This document shows, piece after piece, positions 24,522 through 31,926 of a DNA stretch of 64,000 nt. Each line of letters opens with the position of its first letter. Position 1 is the stretch's first letter. This DNA comes from Nansenia antarctica (taxonomy: Eukaryota; Chordata; Actinopteri; Argentiniformes; Microstomatidae). The notes beneath the pieces were generated by a model. It ran no database searches and was not told where the DNA came from. It was given only the letters and a program-made list of their open reading frames with translations. The stretch lies in the NCBI GenBank assembly GCA_963989245.1, contig OZ022353.1, positions 27,319,593 to 27,383,592 of the forward strand, written 5' to 3'. Made by a program: the position numbers and the translations under genes.

Positions 24522-24614
24522 ATGTACCGATGATGTTCGTGTATGTGCTCTTTGCTTTCCAGGCCAGACCCAGACCACATGCCACCACCAGGTTATGATG
24601 ACATGTTCATGTAG
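13224..24614 (+). CDS. psmf1: PSMF1, proteasome inhibitor PI31 (seven coding exons)
   Basis: PI31 binds the 20S proteasome core and inhibits it in vitro; in cells it also works with FBXO7 and in proteasome assembly and transport. Coding exons are 13224-13352, 14307-14459, 14569-14651, 17214-17411, 23244-23297, 24155-24313 and 24563-24614. All have AG/GT borders and join in phase to 275 residues plus stop, close to the 271 I recall for human PI31. The first 43 residues start MAGLEVLYTG; exons 1-3 and the start of exon 4 form the FP dimerisation domain. The C-terminal half is rich in proline and glycine, with DPLRIP, DLDPFG, GGMIVDPL, PPGAVPPGARFDPFGP and a final PPPGYDDM block, the conserved proteasome-binding tail. 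A lysine-rich stretch (SKKKKEKKSKR) in exon 4 is unusual. Introns 3 and 4 are swollen by transposons. The neighbour TMEM74B at 58522-59274 converges with it. Confidence 0.96.
13515..13999. repeat. 12-bp AGAGAGGCAGGN minisatellite in PSMF1 intron 1
   Basis: About 40 copies of AGAGAGGCAGGG or AGAGAGGCAGGA with occasional 16-bp units. The purine-rich strand gives long shadow frames on both strands, which are not genes. Confidence 0.95.
14307..14459 (+). CDS. psmf1: PSMF1 coding exon 2
   Basis: Encodes 51 residues, including GDKKSECLPSGWN and LVKAITVDSTLIFNL, which match the core of the FP domain. The acceptor is GATCAG and the donor is ATG followed by GTAAAC. The phase is 0 at both ends. Confidence 0.95.
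14569..14651 (+). CDS. psmf1: PSMF1 coding exon 3
   Basis: Encodes DSATEQVSDLTVNVGEYVDA and DHLQTFE, then ends in phase 2. The acceptor is TCGTCAG and the donor is GAAAG followed by GTTGGT, a weaker GTTNGT donor. Confidence 0.93.
14767..15657. mobile_element. TA-flanked inverted-repeat element with internal TTGTACCGAATGA motifs
   Basis: The ends are TGGGTCAATGAC and its complement GTCATTGACCCA, each bordered by TATA, consistent with a TA duplication. Inside, GGTTGTACCGAATGAT recurs near 14948 and 15127, with variants near 15303 and 15511 and an inverted variant near 14893. There is no transposase frame. The element lies in PSMF1 intron 3, and a Tc1-like element starts two bases beyond its right TA. 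Confidence 0.78.
15662..17170 (-). mobile_element. Tc1-like element (CAGTGGGGGAAA ends), decayed
   Basis: The left end CAGTGGGGGAAAGAAGTA sits after TA. The right end is eroded (ATTTCCCCTACTACTA). The transposase on the - strand is in pieces: a helix-turn-helix part at 16432-16833 (HISQLLN, IIRKWKKH) and a catalytic part at about 15868-16390 with WSDKTK (from translation), QNDPKHTA and NPIENVW in different frames. The right end stops 44 bp before PSMF1 exon 4. Fragments of the same family lie at 31926-32512 and 51910-52028. Confidence 0.88.
17214..17411 (+). CDS. psmf1: PSMF1 coding exon 4
   Basis: The exon completes the split codon from exon 3 and encodes VFKNTEDLASKVKTRLLSLV, then a basic linker (KKKKEKKSKRDTSDD), then DPLRIPTRQPHTGRQPDW. 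The acceptor is CTTGTCAG and the donor is ACTG followed by GTGAGC. It leaves in phase 2, so exon 5 completes the tryptophan codon. Confidence 0.93.
17834..18031. repeat. 24-bp minisatellite in PSMF1 intron 4
   Basis: Eight nearly identical copies of GTATGGTGTGGGCTGTGGGGTACA. The high identity suggests recent expansion. It lies about 420 bp after exon 4. Confidence 0.96.
18447..18518. repeat. compound microsatellite (C)n(CA)n(TC)n
   Basis: A C run is followed by two CA blocks and a TC block. Confidence 0.95.
18519..19039. other. PSMF1 intron 4, no feature recognised
   Basis: Single-copy-looking intron sequence. I see no exon, repeat family or RNA gene. Confidence 0.4.
19040..19290. repeat. 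about 43-bp purine-rich minisatellite
   Basis: Five copies of a unit containing GAGGGAGCTGGAGGGTGAGA, with variable GA runs between them. A second purine-rich stretch follows at 19555-19640. Confidence 0.9.
19708..19762. repeat. (TG)n microsatellite with CG variants
   Basis: TG dinucleotides grade into TGCG repeats at the right. Confidence 0.95.
19817..21444 (-). mobile_element. Tc1-like element (CAGTTAGGTCC ends), near full length
   Basis: 1628 bp between TA dinucleotides, with ends CAGTTAGGTCCGGAAGTATT and the complement of CAGTTAGGTCCATATATA. A longer inner inverted repeat is probable from family knowledge but the subterminal parts have drifted. It carries a broken transposase (20061-20995). 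A terminal fragment of the same family is at 35547-35634. Confidence 0.92.
20061..20995 (-). pseudogene. Tc1-like transposase, frameshifted, third catalytic acid lost
   Basis: The main frame (20995-20327) contains the second DNA-binding helix region, the catalytic SILWTDETKINLYQ block and FTIQMDNDPKHTA, then stops. The last part (20297-20061) continues in another frame with SQSPDLNPIKHAFHLLK and ends in FSTKY. In the DD34E triad the final glutamate (normally NPIEH) reads lysine here. The N-terminal helix-turn-helix upstream of 20995 is only partly readable. The copy cannot move itself. Confidence 0.9.
21516..23127 (+). mobile_element. Tc1-like element (CAGTGGGTTTGGAAAG ends), full length
   Basis: 1612 bp between TA dinucleotides. 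The left end is CAGTGGGTTTGGAAAGTATT and the right end is the complement of CAGTGGGTTCGGAAAGTATT. Long inverted repeats of about 200 bp are visible (ATCAATTAATTTCATTTC, TGCACACACAGCACCCAATA on both sides). It is the best-preserved Tc1 copy in the window. Confidence 0.95.
21910..22921 (+). pseudogene. Tc1-like transposase, three-piece frame, catalytic residues intact
   Basis: Starting at MSKELTEELRDRIVARH, the paired-type helix-turn-helix region runs in one frame to about 22180 and ends with ITLAELQ. The next frame (22171-22512) carries IVFAKKHLKD and ILWSDETKIELFG. The first frame resumes (22538-22921) with TFQQDNDPKHTAKI, SQSPDLNPIEHLWRDLK and the end GASTKY. All three DD34E acids are present (SDE, DND, IEH), so the only visible damage is two frame changes, near 22180 and 22510. 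Confidence 0.92.
23172..23233. repeat. (GT)n tract against the PSMF1 exon 5 acceptor
   Basis: About 60 bp of GT with two GC interruptions ends 10 bp before the exon 5 border. Only GTTGTTTTCAG separates it from the exon. It replaces most of the usual pyrimidine tract. Confidence 0.96.
23244..23297 (+). CDS. psmf1: PSMF1 coding exon 5 (54 bp, in-frame cassette)
   Basis: Encodes SDPMAPFAAGGADLDPF, matching the DPLGPFVVGGEDLDPFG region I recall for mammalian PI31. It is phase 2 at both ends and 54 bp long, so skipping it would keep the frame. The acceptor TTTTCAG follows a GT repeat; the donor is GGGTGAGT. Confidence 0.94.
23298..24154. other. PSMF1 intron 5
   Basis: Mostly unremarkable. AAAGGGATAGTTCACCC near 23662 matches a common fish transposon end as I remember it. 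I do not see its inverted partner, so it is at most a truncated copy. No coding potential is seen. Confidence 0.4.
24155..24313 (+). CDS. psmf1: PSMF1 coding exon 6
   Basis: Encodes GGRAGGMIVDPLRAGYPRSG and LPPGAVPPGARFDPFGP, the conserved proline-glycine repeat region that contacts the proteasome. The acceptor is TTCCTAG and the donor is CCTGG followed by GTAAGA. Confidence 0.95.
24466..24520. repeat. (TAG)n microsatellite in PSMF1 intron 6
   Basis: About 18 uninterrupted TAG triplets, 42 bp before exon 7. Confidence 0.97.
24563..24614 (+). CDS. psmf1: PSMF1 coding exon 7 and stop
   Basis: Encodes PDPDHMPPPGYDDMFM and TAG. Human PI31, as I recall it, ends PPPGYDDMYL, so the hydrophobic-aromatic tail is conserved in type. 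The acceptor is CTTTCCAG. Confidence 0.95.
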
Positions 24615-24860
24615 AAGACAAGTCACGTTCTGCTTCCTCCTCACACACTGGACTACTTCCTGTCTCTACACTGCAAGAGGAGTAAGAACTTTAAATGACT
24701 GACAGAAAGCTGTGTGTGTAATGTGAGGAATACAATGCACTTACATATTTTGATGCTTTTTTTCTGTTTTTAGATTTGTGTTTTGAATTTTTCTGTCTTG
24801 GCTGGTCAATAAACTCTCAATGCAAAACGCTCTAATAAAATATCTGTGACATTCCAGCTT
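24615..24860 (+). terminator. PSMF1 3' UTR with two poly(A) signals
   Basis: AATAAA occurs at 24808-24813 and 24834-24839, about 200 bp after the stop codon, so either can end the PSMF1 transcript. Confidence 0.8.
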
Positions 24861-25428
24861 CTTGTTCAGTATGATTCCATAGAAAATGGGTTGGAAGGTT
24901 AGAAGCACAATTCTGACAAATCCTTCATTTAAAAAACAGCCTACAACAGTGCCCAGGAAATCCTGTAAATGTATTTTGGGTCACAGTATATCAAATTCTC
25001 CTCTCCATCTATTAAATTCTGACCTTCACAGGAGAACCAAATGAATGTTGGCGCTGTAACGTAAAAATCATTTTTTTTGTACTCCCCCCCACCCCCCCCC
25101 CAGTCAAATGAGATGGCAAAGGGTCATATTCCCCCTGTCTTTTTTCCTGGAGCTTTTAATACTGTGTAATCTGAGTGGAAAGAAAAAGAGAAATTATCCT
25201 AGTATAAAGGAATACATAATGGACAATCGATCACATGACACACACCAGTATTTCTATTAATTACCTGTTTATTTTAGGGCTCTGAAAGCAAACCGGTAAC
25301 ACTTACAGATATACAGTTGTGCATTCATAGCACATTATAAGACTTGTTATAAGCATGTATGACTGCATTATAATCATGATCTATTATAATATGATCTTGA
25401 TCTATTATCAGCCATTTTCCATCAATAA

Positions 25429-25439
<11 letters not shown>

Positions 25440-25463
<24 letters not shown>

Positions 25464-25613
25464 ACGGTACATGTGGGAATACGGTACATGTGGGTTAGGT
25501 GCTACGTCGATTTAGTACATGCTGGCATGTCTAACCCTAATCCTAACCTTAACCCTACCACCCTAGCACCTAACCCTAACCCTAGTTTTCCCACATGTAC
25601 CGTAACATATATA
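25440..25613. repeat. foldback with telomere-like interior
   Basis: The arm ATATGTTACGGTACATGTGG (to GGGAA, about 25457-25479) is repeated inverted at about 25588-25611. Between the arms lie CTAACCCTAATCCTAACC and CCTAACCCTAACCCTAG, imperfect copies of the vertebrate telomere repeat CCCTAA. A (TA)n run precedes it and a Tc1-like element starts directly after. Confidence 0.85.
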
Positions 25614-26928
25614 CAGTGGGGCAAAAAAGTATTTAGTCAGCCACCAATTGTGCAGGTTCTCCCACTTAAAAAGATGAGAGAGGCCTGTAATTTTCATCAT
25701 AGGTACACTTCAACTATGAGAGACAGAATGGGGGGAAAGAATCCAGGAAATCACATTGTCTGATTTTTAATGATTTAATTGGTAAATTCCTCTGTAAAAT
25801 AAGTATTTGGTCACCTACAAACAAGCAAGATTTCTGGCTCTCACAGACCTGTAACTTCTTCTTTAAGAGGCTCCTCTGTCCTCCACTTGTTACCTGTATT
25901 AATGGCACCTGTTTGAACTTTTTATCAGCATAAAAGACACCTGTCCACAACCTCAAACAGTCACACTCCAAACTCCACTATGGCCAAGACCAAAGAGCTG
26001 TCAAAGGACACCAGAAACACAATTGTAGACCTGCACCAGCAGGGTTGCCACGCTACCTGGAAAACAGGGAAAACATGGAAATTATTGAGCCCTGTTCCAT
26101 ACCTGGAAAAGGCATGGAAACTGAGCAAAATTGAAAATTAACATGGAAATCTTGTGTTGTCCTGGAAAATTTGATAGGCTTTCTAAAACATTTAATAATT
26201 TAAGTAGTTGGCTTGGAACTGTCTGGCTGTTCTAAATGTGGCTTTATCAATGTTGGTTGGCAATAGGGCTGCCACAAACGATTATTTTCATAGTCGACTA
26301 GTCACCGATTATTTTAACGATTAGTCGACTAATCGGATCATAAATTACAGCTTATCGCACAATTACTCAATCGCTCTTATTTAGCTATCATCTTCTAAAT
26401 CAGCTTCTAAATTTAGCTTGAAGTTGTTAGTTTTTGTTGTAGGCATGTGCTAACTAAAAATAAAGACAATTAAAATGATTGTTCACTCAAAAATAGATAT
26501 TTTAATGAACTTTGCAGATTTATTTCTGGCATCACTTGCATGTAATGTAATGTAAAGAGTAGTAGAGAGTGCAAACTGCTGAGTAAAATGAGGTAGGCTA
26601 GGCACTAGGCAACCAAAAGAATACAAAAACAAAAATAAATACTTGTACAGATTACAAAAGTTTTGCTTTGCTTCACTCATCTCTGGCATCAAACATACAT
26701 TTTAAATGTATTGAATAGTGCTGCAAAATAAAATGAGGTAGGCACTAAGGCAACTAAAAAAGCGCAATTATCCACAAAAAGAAATGTTTGTAGAGAAAAG
26801 GTTTGGTCTCAATCAAATAACATAACAAAGAAAAGTGCAGGAGACTGAGCAAAGAAATTGTTTCTCTCCTGTGTGGACTATTCATTCATAGCGAGGAAAG
26901 TCAGCATTTCCACATGTTCTGGAGAGAG

Positions 26929-27082
26929 CTATCAAATAGCTAAAAATGTTGTCTTAACGTTACAGTGCTAAGAAGGCGCGTTCTACTATGGATTGGCATC
27001 TTGACAAGATAACTATCCATAGTAGAACGCGCCTTCTTAGGACTGTAACGTTAAGACAACATTTTTAGCTATTTGATAAGTA
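26929..27082. repeat. foldback of about 70-bp arms inside the hAT
   Basis: TATCAAATAGCTAAAAATGT through GTTACAG and AAGAAGGCGCGTTCTACTAT on the left are repeated inverted on the right. The loop of about 20 bp contains GGCATCTTGACAAGA. There are only a few mismatches. Confidence 0.9.
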
Positions 27083-27197
27083 TCGCTTTGATGACAACGT
27101 TACAGCACATAACGTAAAATAATGTAAGAAGGCTTTTAACGTAACGATATCGTTAGCCAATAACAACTATCGTTATCGTTAGCCAACAACAACTATC

Positions 27198-27437
27198 TTA
27201 CCGAGACGAGCCATCGTCTTCCTCGTCATCTGCCACAACGTGCTTCCTTTTTAGATGCTCGCGCATCATAGACGTGCTGCCATGATAAGCGAGTTCAGCT
27301 TTGCAAATTGTATATTTTACATTCTTTTTTTCAACGTTGTGGTTGAAATGCCCCCACACTTTAGACGTACGAGGACGGGAAGACATTTTTCTGTTTGTTT
27401 TTCCGGGGATGTCACGTGTGCCCCGGATGACCGACAC
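27198..27437 (-). pseudogene. BED-type zinc finger exon of a hAT transposase
   Basis: The 79-residue frame contains SKVWGHFNH, then KYTICKAELAYHGST, then MREHLKRKH. This is the BED finger layout used by ZBED1-like hAT transposases to bind their ends. The first zinc-binding cysteine of the usual C-x2-C pair reads tyrosine (KYTIC), so zinc binding is probably lost. An acidic tail (ADDEEDD) follows. The catalytic exon is absent from the element. Confidence 0.82.
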
Positions 27438-29229
27438 TGCGCATGTACATCAAAGACACTGGGAGACGCTAGCCAGTGGCAGCTTCTGGGAAGAAAAACG
27501 AATGCTTATCTTATTTCAGCTCCAAAAAAACATGCGACGACGTCGATTACCAAATATGTCGGCGACGATTTTGGTAATCGACGTCGTCGCGACTAGTCGA
27601 CTAATCGTGGCAGCCCTAGTTGGCAAGCACATGGTTCATTGTTGCAAACAAACATTGATGTGTTGCTAACGGTAATGGCTATCGTGATATCGTGTGATCG
27701 TTCTGATGACAGGGAGATGACGTATGACTGCTCTGATGAATTGGAATCACCACCATCATCTATACGTTTTAGGGAACCAAGTTTTTCAGCCCAGTGGTGT
27801 TCTAGGCTGGAAATTAGTTCTAGTTTAATACATCTACACTGAGCTATCAAAACACTGGTTAGACAGCTAACTATCTCTAAGCATTTAAGAGCTGATCGCA
27901 CATCTAGACTAGACTGCACATCTAGACGGCACATCTTTTAAATCAAGTAAGTAGTCAGGTGTCCTCTGGGGGTGGGGGTGGGCCGGTGTGGTGGACGGGC
28001 GGGGGCGCAAAGTTTTAACGGTCTAGATATCATCACAAAACATGGTACCTGGAAAATCAAGAGGTGGTATGGAAAATTATTTCAAGGCAAAAGTGGCAAC
28101 CCTGACCAGGCTGGGAAGACTGAATCTGCAATAGGTAAGCAGCTTGGTGTGAAGAAATCAACTGTGGGAGCAATTATTAGAAAATGGAAGACATATAAGA
28201 CCACTGATAATCTCCCTCGATCTGGGGCTCCACGCAAGATCTCACCCTGTGGGGTCAAAATGATCACAAGAACGGTGAGCAAAAATCCCAGAACCACACG
28301 GGGGGACCTAGTGAATGACCTGCAGAGAGCTGGGACCAAAGTAACAAAGGCTACCATCAGTAACACACTACGCCGCCAGGGACTCAAATCCTGCAGTGCC
28401 AGACGTGTCCCCCTGCTTAAGCCAGTACATGTCCAGGCCCGTCTGAAGTTTGCTAGAGAGCATTTGGATGATCCAGAAGAGGATTGGGAGAATGTCATAT
28501 GGTCAGATGAAACCAAAATAGAACTTTTTGGTAAAAACTCAACTCGTCGTGTTTGGAGGAGAAAGAATGCTGAGTTGCATCCAAAGAACACCATACCTAC
28601 TGTGAAGCATGGGGGTGGAAACATTATGCTTTGGGGCTGTTTTTCTGCAAAGGGACCAGGACGACTGATCCGTGTAAAGGAAAGAATGAATGGGGCCATG
28701 TATCGTGATATTTTGAGTGAAAACCTCCTTCCATCAGCAAGGGCATTGAAGATGAAACATGGCTGGGTCTTTCAGCATGACAATGATCACAAACACACCG
28801 CCCGGGCAACGAAGGAGTGGCTTCGTAAGAAGCATTTCAAGGTCCTGGAGTGGCCTAGCCAGTCTCCAGATCTCAACCCCATGGAAAATCTTTGGAGGGA
28901 GTTGAAAGTCTGTGTTGCCCAGCGACAGCCCCAAAACATCACTGCTCTAGAGGAGATCAGCATGGAGGAATGGGCCAAAAACAGTGTGTGAAAACCTTGC
29001 GAAGACTTACAGAAAACGTTTGACCTCTGTCATTGCCAACAAAGGGTATATAACAAAGTATTGAGATTAACTTTTGTTATTGACCAAATACTTATTTTCC
29101 ACCATAATTTGCAAATAAATTATTTAAAAATCAGACAATGTGAGTTTCTGGATTTTTTTTTCTAATTTTGTCTCTCATAGTTGAAGTGTACCTATGATGA
29201 AAATTACAGGCCTCTCTCATCTTTATATA

Positions 29230-29311
29230 CAGTGGGGCAAAAAAGTATTTAGTCAGCCACCAATTGTGCAAGTTCTCCCACTTAAAAAGATGAGAGAGGC
29301 CTGTAATTTTA
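29230..29311 (+). mobile_element. solo forward tip of the CAGTGGGGCAAAAAAG Tc1 family
   Basis: 82 bp identical in order to the left tip at 25614, preceded by TA and followed by TA-rich sequence. It stands where the inverted right tip of the larger element should be. Confidence 0.88.
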
Positions 29312-29329
29312 TATATACCTATATATATT

Positions 29330-29389
29330 ATAATAATACATTTTATTTATAAAAGCACTTTACATAAGAAATCTCAAAGTGCTATATAC

Positions 29390-29464
<75 letters not shown>

Positions 29465-29512
29465 CCCTGTGTAAGTAATGGGACAGTAAAGCATTTCTTC
29501 TTCTTTTTCTTC
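29330..29512. repeat. LINE-tail-like fragment, (TA)n and a Tc1 tip fragment
   Basis: TTTATTTATAAAAGCACTTT with CAAAGTGCTATA resembles an L2-type tail. (TA)n runs at 29395-29460. AGTGCCCTGTGTAAGTAATG at about 29461 matches the tip of the Tc1 family found complete at 40251. Confidence 0.65.
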
Positions 29513-29839
29513 AGAACATACCTGAAACACGTTTCAGCATGATGCAAGTTGCTAGGGCAAAAAGTGGAGGGCGTTTGAGGGTTAGCTTGAGAGGAGCGGT
29601 GTGGTGCCTTTTCAGCCTTCTCCTTCTTACAGGTCCTGCTGTTTTTCTTCCACTTCCCGATGCTTCTTCTCCGGAGGATAGGTGTCCAAACCCTCTCTGC
29701 CTGCATTTACAAGGATAGATCTGAGGTGTTCAGGGGGTGTGATCTACATGTGTTTGTGTGTTCGCCAACCTTATAAGAGGTAGGGCACTATCCAAACATA
29801 ACCGTCTCACTGTATAGTGGAAGTGTACCGTTTTAAAAG

Positions 29840-30062
29840 CCTGCAGCCCCCTTTGGAAGTCTGAGCGCATTCCACTAGAGAAAGTGCTACGTCTTAGGCT
29901 TGGGTCAAGGGCGGTTTGTGCTGCAGCCATTTGGGCTCCTCCTCTCACTATCATGAGATTCTACCGCCTGGGTGTCACTGCTCCATATTTGGCATCATCT
30001 AACCAGATGTCCCCTCTTTTACTGGCTCATAAAGAGGTGGTTCGCAGAATGAAATGCAAGTG
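29840..30062 (+). pseudogene. DIRS-type tyrosine recombinase C-terminal relic
   Basis: Translation gives AHSTRESATS, a stop, then AWVKG; after a frame change it continues with CAAAIWAPPLTIMRFYRLGV. HSTR (29868-29879) fits the catalytic HxxR of tyrosine recombinases. RFYRL (tyrosine codon 29962-29964) fits the nucleophile region of DIRS and Ngaro elements in fish. One in-frame stop (TAG, about 29895) and one frameshift kill it. The assignment is by motif memory, without a search. Confidence 0.72.
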
Positions 30063-30069
30063 CACTGCA

Positions 30070-30298
30070 GTAGCCTTTATAACTGGGGTATTCAACTCAA
30101 ATTCAACACGGTCCAGTTCGAGAAAATGTCCTCAAGCAAAGGTCCAGAACATCATAATTTTCAGCAACATCAAATATTTTTGCCACAGCTCCTTTCTCTC
30201 TCCCTACCATGGCAGGGGCTCCATCAGTGGTTACTGAACCCTCCTATTTCATCTCTATTGCCCTCTTCATTAACATCTCCTTTATGGCCAGGTAGATG
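30070..30298 (-). pseudogene. hAT end with transposase fragment
   Basis: GGGGTATTCAACTCAAATTC at about 30088 resembles a fish hAT tip. On the - strand the following DNA encodes SVTTDGAPAMVGREKGAVAK, which matches the conserved TDGAPAMVG block of GTF2IRD2-like hAT transposases. A LINE 3' end with a (TAGA)n tail follows directly at 30298. Confidence 0.75.
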
Positions 30299-31325
30299 AT
30301 AGATAGATAGATAGACTTTATTTGTCATTGCTACAGTACAGGTACCAAACAACGAAATTTAGGAGGGGAGGCTCCCCTGGTGTTTAGGAAAGGAAAAAGA
30401 AACACATTTTAGAAAAAGCATAGATGCATAAAATCACAAGAAGGTAAGGAGCTGGTTTACATCAATAAAAGCTATGTACACAATCCACTGTACTATACTG
30501 CACAGATAGTCAACTAGGGTTGTCATATTGCACAAGAAAGTATTTTTTCACATTATTTTAAAGTGTCACAGTTTGCAGGCTTGAAAATGTACATGTTTGT
30601 GCCTCAGCACTAGCTGCCATACAATCCGTCCGGACTGTCCTGGGCCCAGAACTTAGGCCTTTTCTGTGTTCAGGGCCTTGACGGCCCTGTGGTAGAAGCT
30701 GTTCTTCAGTCTGTTTGTCTTAGCGGCCGGGGTCCTGTACCTCCTGTTCGAGGGCAGCTTGACAAAGTGTTCGTGCCCAGGGTGGGTGGGGTCCTTGGAG
30801 ATCTTGGAGGCCCTCCTGAGACAGCGTGTTTTGTTCAGCTCCTCCAGAGAGGGGAGGGGGGCGCCGGTGATCTTCTGTGCTGTTCTCACGACTCTCTGTA
30901 GCTCGTTTCTCTCCGCTGTTGTGCAGCTGTGGAACCAGTTGGAGATGCCGAAGGTGAGGATGCTCTCCACTGCGCCGTGGTAGAAGGCCACCAGTATCTC
31001 CTTCTTGTTGTGTTGTTTCCTGAGGCATCTCAGGGTGTATAGCCGCTGTTGTGCCCTCTTGATGGTGCCTTTAGTGTTGTCCTTCCAGGCCAGGTCATCC
31101 TGCATGTTGTGTCCCAGGAATCGGAGGGTTGAGACTATCTCCACGCTCTCTCCGTCGATGAGCAGGGGCAGGATCTCGGACTTTTTCCTCCTGAAGTCTA
31201 CGATGAATTCCTGGGTCTTTGACTTGTTTAGCAGCAGGTTGTTAACCTTGCACAGCTTGCTCAATTGCTCTACCTCATCCCTGTACGCCGCCTCGTCCCC
31301 CCCCGAGATACGATGATGATAGATG
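30298..31325 (-). mobile_element. non-LTR retrotransposon 3' half
   Basis: The 3' end carries GATAGATAGATAGATAGACT and TTTATTTGTCATTGCTACAG on the + strand. It is followed by 3' UTR and then the C-terminal part of a reverse transcriptase protein. A related 3' UTR alone is at 33117-33625. The 5' part is absent, consistent with truncation during target-primed integration. Confidence 0.85.
30653..31264 (-). pseudogene. LINE reverse transcriptase C-terminal region (203 residues open)
   Basis: The frame reads NNLLLNKSKTQEFIVDFRRK, then LRFLGHNMQDDLAW, then RAQQRLYTLRCLRK, then ESILTFGISNWF, then RVVRTAQKITGAPLPSLEEL, and closes with RRYRTPAAKTNRLKNSFYHR. This is the thumb and connection region found after the YADD box in fish LINEs. 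It stays open for 203 codons, so this part is fairly young. The upstream catalytic region is missing. Confidence 0.88.
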
Positions 31326-31734
31326 TCCTCTCCTCTTGTACTGGGCTGAAGTGATGTAACACCTAAAAGGATTGGGGCCTCATTTTATAATTTGCATAGA
31401 ACTGGCGTAAAAAGCTTGCATACGAACATTTACGCACACCAACATTCGGATTTATAAAATGGGCCGCAAGTTCCACGCCTGTTTCCCTTGATAAATCACA
31501 ATCAACTCAAAATCTTGCGCATGTGAACAAGCTTCTTGTCACACCCTATTTAACGCCCATAGTTGCCTATATATGGTCAGCGAAAAGCCGGCGATAGAAC
31601 GGCGAACAGTTCCGCGCAACACATCATAACAATATGAAACTCTTCTCTCGTCTGCCAGACCATTTATAATATATCCGTATATAATCTCTATGTGCCAGAC
31701 TGCATTGACAACGGAATCAGTTTTTTTTAAAGTA

Positions 31735-31926
31735 ATTTTTTTCTGAGTGGGGCAGTCCCACTCATATTTTTCATTTTATTGACAGATACAGTAGAGATTT
31801 AGACAGGAAGGATGGGTGAGAGAGAGAGGAGGGATGACATGCAGGATATGTCCCCGGCCGGAATCGAACCGGGGACCCTGCGGTTACATGGTCAACACTT
31901 AACCCGCTACGCCACCTAAGTGCCCC
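31735..31926 (-). mobile_element. tRNA-derived SINE
   Basis: On the - strand the head reads GTGGCGTAGCGGGTTAAG (A box), then GGTTCGATTCC (B box). A short unrelated body of GAGAGAGGAGGGATGACATG type follows on the other strand. The A and B boxes are intact pol III promoter elements. Confidence 0.8.

Larger units (their letters stand above)
26264..27618 (-). mobile_element. hAT element, 8-bp TSD GTTGGCAA, with BED finger exon only
   Basis: GTTGGCAA occurs at 26256-26263 and 27619-27626. The ends TAGGGCTGCCAC and GTGGCAGCCCTA match exactly, followed by GTCGACTAGTC-type subterminal motifs. The only coding relic is a BED zinc finger (27198-27437, - strand). A 70-bp foldback lies inside (26929-27080). 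It sits inside the element at 26040-28104. Confidence 0.92.
26040..28104. mobile_element. DNA element with CAGGGTTGCCAC ends, 5-bp TSD ACCAG, inside a Tc1 gene
   Basis: Perfect 12-bp ends CAGGGTTGCCAC and GTGGCAACCCTG are flanked by ACCAG at 26035-26039 and 28105-28109. Joining the flanks restores CTGCACCAGGCTGGGAAG of the Tc1 transposase. Without its own insertion the element is about 0.7 kb, with TGGAAAA repeats at both ends and no transposase. The 5-bp duplication does not match the 8 bp of most hAT elements, so I leave the superfamily open. Confidence 0.85.
25980..29064 (+). pseudogene. Tc1-like transposase split by an insertion, then frameshifted
   Basis: The gene starts at 25980 (MAKTKELSKDTRNTIVDLHQ) and is cut after 20 codons by the insertion at 26040. 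It resumes at 28110 with AGKTESAIGKQLG, the helix-turn-helix IRKWKTYKTT, and the catalytic blocks VIWSDETKIELFG, FQHDNDHKHTA and SQSPDLNPMENLWRELK. The usual P of NDPKH is H. A frame change near 28980 separates the last 25 codons, which end GYITKY and TGA at 29062-29064. The three catalytic acids are intact. Confidence 0.9.
25614..29224 (+). mobile_element. Tc1-like element (CAGTGGGGCAAAAAAG ends) carrying two nested insertions
   Basis: The left end CAGTGGGGCAAAAAAGTATT follows TA. The inner inverted repeat (GATGAGAGAGGCCTGTAATT, then TACACTTCAACTATGAGAGA) recurs inverted at 29160-29224. The true right tip is missing: after CATCTTT the sequence turns to a forward-facing copy of the left tip (29230-29311). 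The transposase gene is split by the element at 26040-28104. Confidence 0.9.

Noticed and set aside
28082..28699. 205-codon - strand frame
   Set aside because: Antisense shadow of the Tc1 transposase at 28110-29064.
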